64,000 nucleotides of DNA from Butyrivibrio sp. MB2005. Lineage in GTDB: Bacteria; Bacillota; Clostridia; Lachnospirales; Lachnospiraceae. Under the pieces are notes generated by a model, which worked only from the letters and a program-made list of their open reading frames with translations, was not told where the DNA came from and made no database searches. This document shows positions 24,909-33,264 of the stretch, piece by piece. Position 1 is the stretch's first letter. Every line of letters begins with the position of its first letter. The translations under genes were made by a program, and so were the position numbers. The stretch lies in assembly GCF_000424285.1 (NCBI RefSeq), contig NZ_AUJP01000003.1, positions 186,001-250,000 of the forward strand. The letters run 5' to 3'.

Positions 24909-25621
24909 CAAGAAAGTTTTGGAATTGGGTGAAAAACGAAGAGCCGGACAGCTTCGGGTCAAACCGCACAATTTACCTAGACGGAGAAATTTCAGATGAC
25001 ACCTGGTATGGAGATGAAGCTACACCAAAGCTGTTTAAGGACGAGCTTACAGCAGGTGAAGGACCTATAACAGTTTGGATCAATTCACCCGGTGGCGATG
25101 TTTTTGCTGCAGCTCAAATCTACAACATGCTTATGGAATATCAGGGGGATGTGACTGTAAAGATAGATGCTTTAGCTGCAAGCGCAGCAAGTGTCATAGC
25201 TATGGCTGGTACAAAAGTTTGCATGAGTCCTGTTGCGATGATGATGATTCATAACCCTGCAACAGTTGCTATTGGTGATACCAAGGAGATGAAGAAGGCA
25301 ATAGACATGCTAAGCGAAGTTAAGGAATCCATCATAAATGCTTATGAAATCAAGACCGGCATGGATAGAAGTAAGATCTCTAAGCTTATGGATTCTGAAT
25401 GCTGGATGAATGCAAAGGAAGCAAAAAAGCTCGGCTTTTGTGATGAGATTTTGTTCTCTTCAAATGATGAAGAGGAAGGTATGACAGTAGAGATGCTGTT
25501 TTCAAGAAAAGCTGTTACAGACTCTTTGCTTTCAAGGCTAATCCCTAAGAAAGCAGAGAATGGAAAAACAGGAGTACCAAAAGAACAACTTATGAAGCGA
25601 CTTTCGCTTCTTTCACATTAA
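24905..25621 (+). CDS. Head maturation protease, ClpP-like
   Basis: This prohead serine protease has the ClpP fold: WINSPGGDVFAA (about residues 58-70), a nucleophile region ALAASAAS (Ser near 93) and catalytic His in MIHNP (His116). It should trim the capsid N-terminal scaffold region during maturation. The 238-aa length fits, and it is placed between portal and capsid as usual. ATGA overlap with the portal gene. Confidence 0.95.
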   Translation: MTRKFWNWVKNEEPDSFGSNRTIYLDGEISDDTWYGDEATPKLFKDELTAGEGPITVWINSPGGDVFAAAQIYNMLMEYQGDVTVKIDALAASAASVIAMAGTKVCMSPVAMMMIHNPATVAIGDTKEMKKAIDMLSEVKESIINAYEIKTGMDRSKISKLMDSECWMNAKEAKKLGFCDEILFSSNDEEEGMTVEMLFSRKAVTDSLLSRLIPKKAENGKTGVPKEQLMKRLSLLSH

Positions 25622-25636
25622 GGAGGATACACATAT

Positions 25637-26845
25637 ATGAGTAAGATACTTGAACTTATGGAGAAAAGAGCAAAGGCATGGAATGCTGCAAAGGAATTTC
25701 TGGATACACATTCTGATAATGGCAGCATGGTGTCAGCAGAAGATGCTGCAACATATGACCGCATGGAAAAAGAGGTAACAGACCTTACGAAGGATATTGA
25801 ACGCCTTCAGAGGCAGGAACAGATCGATAAGATGATGAACATGCCTACATCAGAACCTATTACTGGTAAGCCCGGTAAGGCAGGGGACGTATCTGATGAA
25901 AAGGTAGGCACAGCATCTAATGCTTATAAGAAGGTTTTCTGGGACAACATCAGAAAGAGAAACTACTACGATGTAGAAGATGTTCTTTCTGTAGGAACTG
26001 ATGCAAACGGTGGATATCTTGTGCCGGATGAGTATGAGAGAAAGCTTCTTGATACTCTCCAGGATGAGAACTTCTTTAGACACATTGCGCATGTGATTAG
26101 AACAAATAATGGTACACATACCATTCCTGTTGTTGCTTCACATGGTACAGCTGCATGGATGGATGAGAATGGTCTGTATCCTGAGTCAGAGGATACTTTC
26201 GATCAGGTAACACTTGATGCATATAAGCTTGGTACAGCTATTAAGGTATCAGAAGAGCTTATGAATGACTCAGTGTTTGATCTTGAGTCCTACATTGCAA
26301 CAGAGTTTGCAAGAAGAATCGGTGCTGCAGAGGAAGAAGCTTTCCTTGTTGGTGATGGAAAGAAGAAGCCTGAAGGTGTATTCACAAAGGTTACTGCTGG
26401 CAAGGCTGTAACAGAGATTGCAGATGCAACTAAGTTTTCATTTGATGACATTATGGATTTGTTCCATAGCCTTAGAAGCGTTTACCGTAACAAGGCTCAG
26501 TTCATCTTAAATGATACAACCATCAAGGCAATCAGAAAGATAAAGGATAATAATGGAACATATATCTGGCAGCCTTCAGTCCAGGTTGGACAGCCGGATA
26601 CTATTCTTAATCGTCCTTATAAGACAAGCATTTATGCTCCTGAGCTTGCAGCAGGAAAGACAGCTATTCTGTTTGGTGACTTCAGTTACTACTGGATTGC
26701 CGATAGAAAGGGTAGATCCTTTAAGAGACTTAACGAGCTTTATGCTGCAAACGGACAGATAGGATTCCTTGCTTCAGAAAGAGTTGATGGTAAGCTCATC
26801 CTTCCTGAAGCAGTAAAGGGACTTTCTGTTAAGGCCAAGGGCTGA
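25637..26845 (+). CDS. Major capsid protein, HK97 type, 402 aa
   Basis: Residues about 1-80 are a charged helical delta/scaffold domain, removed by the protease. The rest is the HK97 fold: GGYLVPDEYERKLL, an HTIPVVAS strand, and ILNRPYKTSIY near 315. It follows the protease by 15 bases with AAGGAGG. Confidence 0.96.
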   Translation: MSKILELMEKRAKAWNAAKEFLDTHSDNGSMVSAEDAATYDRMEKEVTDLTKDIERLQRQEQIDKMMNMPTSEPITGKPGKAGDVSDEKVGTASNAYKKVFWDNIRKRNYYDVEDVLSVGTDANGGYLVPDEYERKLLDTLQDENFFRHIAHVIRTNNGTHTIPVVASHGTAAWMDENGLYPESEDTFDQVTLDAYKLGTAIKVSEELMNDSVFDLESYIATEFARRIGAAEEEAFLVGDGKKKPEGVFTKVTAGKAVTEIADATKFSFDDIMDLFHSLRSVYRNKAQFILNDTTIKAIRKIKDNNGTYIWQPSVQVGQPDTILNRPYKTSIYAPELAAGKTAILFGDFSYYWIADRKGRSFKRLNELYAANGQIGFLASERVDGKLILPEAVKGLSVKAKG

Positions 26846-26860
26846 TAAGTAAATTAGCTG

Positions 26861-26891
26861 TACCCGTCTGTATATACAGGCGGGTATTTTT
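26861..26891 (+). terminator. Terminator between capsid and connector genes
   Basis: A 10-bp stem (26861-26870 with 26877-26886) and five Ts; the GGAGG of the next gene follows within two bases. Partial termination here would lower connector expression relative to capsid. Confidence 0.8.
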
Positions 26892-26903
26892 GGAGGAAGA
26901 AAA

Positions 26904-27179
26904 ATGCATGTGACGCTTGAAGAAGCAAAAGCATATCTTAGAGTCGACTTTGATGATGAAGATAGTCTAATACAGGACTTTATCGATTCTGCTGAGGAGA
27001 AAGTTAGGGACATAACAAGGCTTTCAAGTGAAGAGTATGAGAAGGAGAGTAGCATTATAAAGATGGCTGTTCTTTATACTATAGGGTATTTAAATGAACA
27101 CCGGGAGAATGCTGATCATAATGAGCTTTCATTAACGCTTAGGGCACTCCTTTCAGGAAAAAGACAGGAGGCATTTTGA
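26904..27179 (+). CDS. Head-tail connector protein, 91 aa
   Basis: This all-helical protein (LEEAKAYLRVDFDDEDSLIQ start) matches the small connector family of HK97-type phages (gp6/gp15-like). It forms the ring under the portal. GGAGG precedes the ATG, and its stop overlaps the next start as TGATG. Confidence 0.9.
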   Translation: MHVTLEEAKAYLRVDFDDEDSLIQDFIDSAEEKVRDITRLSSEEYEKESSIIKMAVLYTIGYLNEHRENADHNELSLTLRALLSGKRQEAF

Positions 27180-27511
27180 TGAATATAGCTGCTATGAATG
27201 TCAGGATCCTTTTTCAGAAAAATGAAGTAAGTGCTGATAAGTATGGAAATCACAATACCACGTGGAAAGATTATTATTCCTGCTTTGCTAGGACGGGAGC
27301 TATGACAGGGCAAGAAAGTAATGGAGAAGTCATTGCTTCTGAAGAATCACTTAGCTTTACTGTTAGGTGGTGTAAGAAGCTTGAGAACATTGATTCTACA
27401 AAGTATAGGATCATCTGCAAAGGAAAGACTTACAACATAGACTATGTAAATCCAATGGGCTTTAAGAATATGAGTATTAAGTTTTGTTGCAGCTTAGAAA
27501 GGAAAGAATGA
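27179..27511 (+). CDS. Head closure protein, 110 aa
   Basis: The protein matches the phage head closure (gp16-like) family: ILFQKNEVSADKYGNHNTTW, then strands ending IICKGKTYNIDYV. It seals the connector. I take the ATG at 27179, seven bases after AGGAGG; the TTG one codon earlier is less likely. Confidence 0.9.
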   Translation: MNIAAMNVRILFQKNEVSADKYGNHNTTWKDYYSCFARTGAMTGQESNGEVIASEESLSFTVRWCKKLENIDSTKYRIICKGKTYNIDYVNPMGFKNMSIKFCCSLERKE

Positions 27512-27888
27512 TGGGAAGCACGGTAAGAATAGACGATCTTGCAGATGAAGTTATGAAAGGGCTAAAAGATTATGCCAAGATAGCTGTCGACGATTTAAAG
27601 ATAGCTATAAAAAATGCAGGTGAAACCGTAAAGGATGAAATAGAGAAAACTGCTCCTAGGAAAACAGGTAAGTATAAAAGGTCTTGGGCAGTAAAGAAAG
27701 TAAGTGAAACATCAGATTCTTTGAAGCTGGCTGTTCATTCCAAAACTCAGTATAGACTTACTCATCTTCTTGAAAATGGTCATGCTAAAAGAGGTGGAGG
27801 CCGTGTTGCAGCAAGGCCCCATATAGCACCTGCAGAGAAAAAAGGGGAGGAAAAACTTATTAGTGAAGTTGAGAGGAAACTCAGATGA
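27511..27888 (+). CDS. HK97 gp10-like tail component, 125 aa
   Basis: Typical of the gp10 family: a helical start, APRKTGKYKRSW near residue 50 and HLLENGHAKRGGG near 90. It links connector and tail tube. The ATG at 27511 overlaps the previous stop as TGATG, matching its neighbours. Confidence 0.9.
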   Translation: MGSTVRIDDLADEVMKGLKDYAKIAVDDLKIAIKNAGETVKDEIEKTAPRKTGKYKRSWAVKKVSETSDSLKLAVHSKTQYRLTHLLENGHAKRGGGRVAARPHIAPAEKKGEEKLISEVERKLR

Positions 27889-28205
27889 TGAAATATGACA
27901 AAATCGTAGACATGCTTGAAGAAACAGGCATTCCATTTGCCTATGACCATTTTGCAGAGGGTGAGTCGCCAGAGCCGCCCTTTTGTATTTTTCTTATTCC
28001 TGGTAGCGACAATTTTCATGCAGATGATGCTGTTTATGAAAAACTAAGCACACTTGTTATTGAGCTATATACAGATAAAAAGGATCCCGTTCTGGAAGAA
28101 AGGGTCGAAGATGTTCTTACAAAGCATGAGCTTATTTGGAACAGGTCAGAGGTTTGGATAGAGTCAGAAAAATTATATGAAGTGCGGTTTGAAATGGCCG
28201 TTTGA
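27885..28205 (+). CDS. Tail completion/minor tail protein, 106 aa
   Basis: Small alpha/beta protein in the tail-terminator position (gp17-like): TGIPFAYDHF, then TLVIELYTDKKDP, and a final VRFEMAV strand. It overlaps the previous gene as ATGA and precedes the tube protein. Assignment rests on pattern and gene order. Confidence 0.8.
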   Translation: MMKYDKIVDMLEETGIPFAYDHFAEGESPEPPFCIFLIPGSDNFHADDAVYEKLSTLVIELYTDKKDPVLEERVEDVLTKHELIWNRSEVWIESEKLYEVRFEMAV

Positions 28206-28216
28206 AGGAGGTAAAC

Positions 28217-28810
28217 ATGACGACTGCAAATAAAGTAAAGTTCGGTCTAAAAAACTGCCATTATGCTAAGGCTACATTTGCCGCAGATGGCACTGTATCA
28301 TATGCAAAGCCTGTACCAATTCCTGGTGCAGTAAATTTGTCACTCGATCCTGAAGGTGAGAGTGATTCTTTTTATGCTGATGATGGCGTTTATTATGCTA
28401 TTGCAGCTAACAATGGCTATAAGGGAGATCTGGAAATCGCAATCATCCCGGAGTCCTTTGCTACAGACATCATGCATGAGGAAGAGGATGCTAATGGTGT
28501 TCTTATTGAGAACAAGGAGGTAGAGCCTGAGCACTTTGCACTTCTTTTCGAGTTCTCAGGTGACCAGAGAAAGATCAGGCACTGCATTTATAACTGTACT
28601 GCCAAAAGATCAGGAATTAGTAGCGGAACTATTGAGAATAGTAAGCAGCCAAAGACTGACAAGCTGGCCCTCGTTGCTACTTCAATTAACGGCGGTTATG
28701 TAAAGTCAAAAACCGGTACAAACACTACTGATGCAACCTACCAGGGCTGGTTTGGAAATGTATATATGCCTACTGCTAAGACATCAGGTTCTAGCAGTGG
28801 TAAGTCCTAA
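28217..28810 (+). CDS. Major tail tube protein, phi13-like, 197 aa
   Basis: The start NKVKFGLKNCHYAKATF and the GDLEIAIIPESFATDIM segment match phi13-type major tail proteins, with a beta-rich core and a Ser/Gly/Thr-rich end. I take ATG 28217, six bases after GAAGGAGG. It polymerises into the tail tube. Confidence 0.9.
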   Translation: MTTANKVKFGLKNCHYAKATFAADGTVSYAKPVPIPGAVNLSLDPEGESDSFYADDGVYYAIAANNGYKGDLEIAIIPESFATDIMHEEEDANGVLIENKEVEPEHFALLFEFSGDQRKIRHCIYNCTAKRSGISSGTIENSKQPKTDKLALVATSINGGYVKSKTGTNTTDATYQGWFGNVYMPTAKTSGSSSGKS

Positions 28811-28823
28811 GGAGGAATAAAAG

Positions 28824-29198
28824 ATGGCGGTAACAAAAATCATCAAGATAGATGATAAAGATGTAACATTTAAGGCCAGTGCTGCTACTCCAAGGATTTA
28901 TCGTAACCTCTTTGGTCGGGATATATTTAAGGACCTTTCTAAGCTGGAGAAAGATATCGGAAAAACCGGTGAAGAGAATCTTGATATGTTCTCACTGGAG
29001 ATGTTCGAGAACCTGGCCTATGTTTTTGCTAAGCAGGGAGAGCCGGATAAAAAGTTCAACACTCCAGATGAATGGCTTGATCAGTTTTCAACATTTTCTA
29101 TTTATGAAATCCTTCCGGAGCTGATATCACTCTGGGGAATGAATGTTCAGCAGCAAGAAGAGTCTAAAAAAAACTTCCAGCGACTGACAGAGAAATGA
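28824..29198 (+). CDS. Tail assembly chaperone G-like, 124 aa
   Basis: A small helical protein in the position of lambda G, between tube and tape measure, with the family start FKASAATPRIYRNLFGRD. It wraps the tape measure during tail assembly. Its 3' end carries the A_AAA_AAC shift heptamer at 29168-29174, so a second, longer product is expected. It overlaps the next frame as ATGA. Confidence 0.88.
   Translation: MAVTKIIKIDDKDVTFKASAATPRIYRNLFGRDIFKDLSKLEKDIGKTGEENLDMFSLEMFENLAYVFAKQGEPDKKFNTPDEWLDQFSTFSIYEILPELISLWGMNVQQQEESKKNFQRLTEK
29168..29174 (+). promoter_or_regulatory. Programmed -1 frameshift site (A_AAA_AAC)
   Basis: In the zero frame of the upstream gene the codons are AAA then AAC, preceded by A, inside a run of eight As. 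A -1 slip enters the frame of the 29195 gene, which stays open from 29174 to the stop at 29357. The fusion would be about 178 residues (117 plus 61). This copies the lambda G/GT arrangement. Confidence 0.8.
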
Positions 29199-29359
29199 CA
29201 ACAGCACTGTTTTTACTAAGGTGTTTGCAGGTCGGGATTTCTATAAGGGATCTCGACCTTATTACTATTGGAACCGTAAATGATATGTACATCGAGAGCG
29301 GAAATGATTCTTGCGATTATTCTGTGCTTGCTACCCAGGAGGATTTCGATTCGTTTTAA
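29195..29359 (+). CDS. Tail chaperone T-like part, made by frameshift, 54 aa
   Basis: The frame encodes the typical GT partner (ISIRDLDLITIGTVNDMY, then LATQEDFDSF). It has an ATG overlapping the upstream stop as ATGA but only a poor ribosome site, so the main product is probably the -1 fusion with the upstream chaperone. The T part usually recruits the tube protein. Confidence 0.8.
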   Translation: MTTALFLLRCLQVGISIRDLDLITIGTVNDMYIESGNDSCDYSVLATQEDFDSF

Positions 29360-29450
29360 ACTTTTTTAAAAATCCCCCGGCAAATTGCACAAATTAAGAA
29401 AAATCGATGTGACGTGTCAATTAACTATATAAGTTTTTATTTTTATTTGC

Positions 29451-29484
29451 TTAGACGTTAAAATATTGGTGTTAAGACGTCTAA
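29451..29484. repeat. Inverted repeat TTAGACGT/ACGTCTAA
   Basis: Perfect 8-nt arms (29451-29458 with 29477-29484) in an AT-rich 259-base gap upstream of the accessory membrane protein. The gap probably holds its promoter, and this repeat may be an operator. No other gene is seen. Confidence 0.4.
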
Positions 29485-29618
29485 AATTTTAAGTGCTAAA
29501 TAACGCGAAAATCCCGGAAACCCGGATAAAAACTGTGATTTCTCACGATGACACCTCCTTGGATGCATGGTTAAATGAATATATAAAGTAAAAAAAAGCA
29601 TTTGAGGAGGATGAGATT

Positions 29619-30053
29619 ATGTTTTTAAGAAAAAGAAAAGTTTGGAGAATAATTATTATAATTGCTGCTGTGTTAATAATTGCTTTGAATGGCTTTAATG
29701 CAGGAGTAGATGCTATCGAGAGTAGTATCTGGCAAAAGAAGGATGCTGCGATTCAGAGCTCGGATAATTATTTTGCCGATAATGTGGGAACACTTTTGAT
29801 TCCTGAAGATAAAATTGCTTATAGCGATAACCCGGGAGCAGCTGCAATTCAGAGGAACTACGTAGAAGGATATAATGAGTATATTAAGGAAATTCAATAC
29901 ATTATTTCCTCATATGGTCCGGATTCCTTCAAGGAAGTAGTTTATTATTCCATATATAAAGGACTTGTGGGAGAGATTCCAGATGATGTGAGTACTATGC
30001 TCATATTTGTAAGAACCTGCAAGTTTTTCAGAATTTATGACTTATTTCATTGA
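29619..30053 (+). CDS. Membrane-anchored accessory protein, 144 aa
   Basis: A basic N-terminus followed by a hydrophobic segment (about residues 8-25) suggests a signal anchor; the remaining 110 residues would lie outside the membrane. I do not recognise the family. It interrupts the normal junction between tail chaperone and tape measure, has AT-rich upstream sequence with an inverted repeat, and a terminator after it. That is the signature of a moron. Roles such as superinfection exclusion are inference. Confidence 0.7.
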   Translation: MFLRKRKVWRIIIIIAAVLIIALNGFNAGVDAIESSIWQKKDAAIQSSDNYFADNVGTLLIPEDKIAYSDNPGAAAIQRNYVEGYNEYIKEIQYIISSYGPDSFKEVVYYSIYKGLVGEIPDDVSTMLIFVRTCKFFRIYDLFH

Positions 30054-30081
30054 TATTTGAAACAGATTCTTGAACTACAAG

Positions 30082-30113
30082 GCACTTACCTGTCAAAGGG
30101 TAGGTGCTTTTTT
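30082..30113 (+). terminator. Terminator before the tape measure gene
   Basis: A 9-bp stem (30082-30090 with 30099-30107, one wobble pair) and six Ts. The tape measure ribosome site follows 14 bases later. Confidence 0.8.
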
Positions 30114-30136
30114 CATGCCTTGATTTAGGAGGAGAA

Positions 30137-32626
30137 ATGGCTGATAGGCTTAGGGGAATTACCGTTGAAATAGGCGGAGATACAACAAAGCTCTCTGCCT
30201 CACTTAAACAAGTAAATAGTGATATTAGGTCTACACAGTCACAGCTTAAAGATGTAAATAAGCTTCTTAAGCTTGATCCTGGCAATAGCACTCTTGCAGC
30301 ACAGCAGTACAGGCTCCTTGGAGATGCTATAAAAGAGACAAAGGAAAAGCTTGATGCTTTGAAGGAAGCAGAGAAACAAGCAAAAGAAGCTCTTAAGAAT
30401 GGAGATATCTCGCAAGCTCAGTATGATTCTTTGCAGAGGGAAATTGAGGACACCACCTTAAAACTGAAGGACTTGGAGAAGCAAGCCTCAAAGTCTGGTG
30501 TGGCTCTTGAAAAGATGACTGCTGTAGGGAATAAGATGAAAGACGTTGGTGGATCAATCACTAATGTTGGACAGAAGCTAATGCCTGTGTCTGCTGCAGT
30601 TACTGGAATCGGTGCTGCCGCAGTAAAGACAACCGCAGACTTTGATGAAGCTATGAGTAAGGTTGCTGCCATTTCCGGAGCAACAGGAGAGAGCTTTGAT
30701 GCCCTTAGAGATAAGGCCAGAGAAATGGGCAGCAAGACGCGCTACTCGGCCGCTGAGTCAGCTGAAAGTATGACTTACATGGCCATGGCCGGCTGGAAGG
30801 CCGAGGATATGCTTGATGGTATAGAGGGTGTCATGAGCCTTGCAGCGGCTTCTGGTGAGGATCTTGCTACTACATCAGATATTGTTACAGATGCTCTTAC
30901 AGCATTCGGCCTATCAGCTAAGGATTCAGGTCATTTTGCAGATGTTCTTGCTGCAGCTTCATCAAATGCAAACACCAATGTTTCTATGATGGGCGAAACC
31001 TTCAAGTACGCTGCTCCCATTGCTGGAGCACTTGGTTTTTCAGTAGAAGATACAGCAGAAGCTATAGGACTTATGGCAAATGCAGGTATCAAGTCTTCAA
31101 TGGCCGGAACATCTCTTCGTACTATTATGAATAACCTTGCAGGGGATGTTTCTTTTACAGGAGCAGCTTTTGGCGAGATGCATATAGCAACTACTAATGC
31201 TGATGGATCAATGAGAGAACTATCAGATATCCTTGCTGATTGTAGAACTGCATTTTCACAGATGTCAGAGTCTGAAAAGGCTGCAAACGCAGAAGCACTT
31301 GTGGGTAAGAATGCTATGTCAGGTTTCCTTGCTATTATGGGAGCCGGGGAAGCGGATATAAATAAGCTTAGCAGCGCTATAGCAAATTGTGATGGAACGT
31401 CACAGCAGATGGCAGAGACCATGCAGGATAACCTTTCCGGACAGCTTACCATACTAAAGTCCCAGCTTCAGGAACTTGCTATTTCACTTGGAGATACGAT
31501 GATGCCTGTAATTAGGAAAGTAGTAGAACATGTTCAGGCATTTGTAGATAAATTAAACAGCATGGATGAGGGCACAAAAAGAACGATAATAACGGTAGGC
31601 CTTATAGTAGCGGCGCTTGCTCCTGTCCTTATTGTAGTAGGAAAAGTCATAACTGCTGTTGGTACGATTTTAACTGTAATACCGAAGGTAATATCTGTTG
31701 TTAAGCTGCTTTCACTTACACTGACAGGTGGAGCAGTACCAGCTCTTGCATCAGGAGCTGCATCACTTGGCGGAATCGTAGTCGCAGCAAGACCTGTTAT
31801 AGCAATCATAGGAGCTGTAGTTGCAGCAGGCGTTCTTCTTTATAAAAACTGGGATACGATTAAAGAAAAAGCCGGTGAGCTAAAAGAAAACGTAAGTAGG
31901 AAATGGTCAGAGATTAAGGAAAATACCTCTAAGACCTGGAACAATATGACGGATAACATCTCAAGATCAGCAGATGATATGAAGTCTACTGTTTCTCAAA
32001 AGCTTGACCGAATAAAGCAGGCCTTTAGTAGTAATGGCAACGGAATAAAGACGACCATATCAAATCTGTGGACAAATATAAAAGAACGTTATTCTATAGG
32101 TCTTGATAATATAAATACTCTTGCTGAGAATAAGCTTAGTGGTATAAAAGATTCCTTTAGAAGCAGAATGTCACAGGCAGCTGATGCTGTAAGAAGTGCA
32201 ATAGATAGAATAAGGGGTTACTTCAACTTTAGTTGGAGCCTTCCCAAGCTTAAGCTTCCACACTTTAGTATAAGTGGAAGCTTTTCTCTTGATCCGCCTT
32301 CTGTACCAAGCATAAGTGTTGATTGGTATAAGAACGGTGGTATCCTTAATGGCCCTACTATTTTTGGAATGCAAAATGGCAGACTCCTTGGCGGAGGAGA
32401 AGCAGGGAAAGAAGCGGTTGCTCCTATTGAAACATTAAAGTCTTACATTGCTGATGCTGTGGCAGATGGAATGAGAGGTCAGGATGGTCAGATAGTAAGC
32501 CTTCTTCAGGTAATAGCTAATAAGGATACAAGTGTATATCTTGATAGCGGAGAGCTTGTAGGAGGAATTGCTCCTAAGATGGATATTGCACTTGGAAATA
32601 TAGCATGGAGGGCTAGAAGAACATGA
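30137..32626 (+). CDS. Tail tape measure protein, 829 aa
   Basis: It sets tail length. The N-terminus is a long coiled coil (about residues 20-130). The TP901-type core follows (DFDEAMSKVAAISGATG near 175, then KTRYSAAESAE). Hydrophobic segments lie near 480-580, then charged helices and a C-terminal domain. I take ATG 30137, after AGGAGG, rather than the longer frame from 30104, whose first codons overlap the terminator. Confidence 0.95.
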   Translation: MADRLRGITVEIGGDTTKLSASLKQVNSDIRSTQSQLKDVNKLLKLDPGNSTLAAQQYRLLGDAIKETKEKLDALKEAEKQAKEALKNGDISQAQYDSLQREIEDTTLKLKDLEKQASKSGVALEKMTAVGNKMKDVGGSITNVGQKLMPVSAAVTGIGAAAVKTTADFDEAMSKVAAISGATGESFDALRDKAREMGSKTRYSAAESAESMTYMAMAGWKAEDMLDGIEGVMSLAAASGEDLATTSDIVTDALTAFGLSAKDSGHFADVLAAASSNANTNVSMMGETFKYAAPIAGALGFSVEDTAEAIGLMANAGIKSSMAGTSLRTIMNNLAGDVSFTGAAFGEMHIATTNADGSMRELSDILADCRTAFSQMSESEKAANAEALVGKNAMSGFLAIMGAGEADINKLSSAIANCDGTSQQMAETMQDNLSGQLTILKSQLQELAISLGDTMMPVIRKVVEHVQAFVDKLNSMDEGTKRTIITVGLIVAALAPVLIVVGKVITAVGTILTVIPKVISVVKLLSLTLTGGAVPALASGAASLGGIVVAARPVIAIIGAVVAAGVLLYKNWDTIKEKAGELKENVSRKWSEIKENTSKTWNNMTDNISRSADDMKSTVSQKLDRIKQAFSSNGNGIKTTISNLWTNIKERYSIGLDNINTLAENKLSGIKDSFRSRMSQAADAVRSAIDRIRGYFNFSWSLPKLKLPHFSISGSFSLDPPSVPSISVDWYKNGGILNGPTIFGMQNGRLLGGGEAGKEAVAPIETLKSYIADAVADGMRGQDGQIVSLLQVIANKDTSVYLDSGELVGGIAPKMDIALGNIAWRARRT

Positions 32627-33264
32627 AAGGTGTAAGTTTTAACGGGCTAAGGTCATATACTGATCTTGGTCTTGTTTTATATTCAAAAACAATAAGTCCT
32701 CCGGTTATAAGGACTACTACAGTTGAGATACCAGGAAGAGACGGTAACCTTGATATCACAGAAGCTTTAACTGGAAGAGTTACCTATGAAGATAGGGAGA
32801 TAATCTTTGCATTTAGAATTCCAAAGCCCAAAAAGGAATGGGCAAATGTGTATTCAAAGGTTCTAAATTCTATTCACGGAAAGAAGATGGATATTATTCT
32901 TGATGATGATCCAGATTATTACTACACAGGAAGGGTAGCTGTTGATGAATTTTCGACTAATAGGAACCTTTCTGAGATTGTTGTTAAGTGCTTAGTTTCT
33001 CCAAAGAAAACATATAAGACAGGAATAAAACAAACAGTCGCAGTGTCAGGAACAAAGGCTATTACATTAAAAAACGATGGACTTCCAGTTGTTCCAGATA
33101 TAACTACAGATAAGGAGATGGATGTTACGTTTTCTGGAAAGACCTATCACCTATCACCTGGAAAGAACAGAGTGTTCGATATTCTTCTTCCACAAGGAAG
33201 TACAAGCCTAACATTTAACGGAACTGGAAATGTAACAGTAGAGTATAAGGTGCAGAGCTTATGA
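32623..33264 (+). CDS. Distal tail protein (Dit), 213 aa
   Basis: Matches siphovirus Dit proteins: GVSFNGLRSYTDLGL, TVEIPGRDGNLDITEALTG, then RKLSEIVVKC-like strands. Dit hexamers form the baseplate hub. It overlaps both neighbours (ATGA on each side). Confidence 0.9.
   Translation: MKGVSFNGLRSYTDLGLVLYSKTISPPVIRTTTVEIPGRDGNLDITEALTGRVTYEDREIIFAFRIPKPKKEWANVYSKVLNSIHGKKMDIILDDDPDYYYTGRVAVDEFSTNRNLSEIVVKCLVSPKKTYKTGIKQTVAVSGTKAITLKNDGLPVVPDITTDKEMDVTFSGKTYHLSPGKNRVFDILLPQGSTSLTFNGTGNVTVEYKVQSL

Noticed and set aside
30931..31452. Minus-strand 173-aa frame inside the tape measure gene
   Set aside because: It is an antisense shadow of an alanine/serine-rich coding region with no ribosome site.
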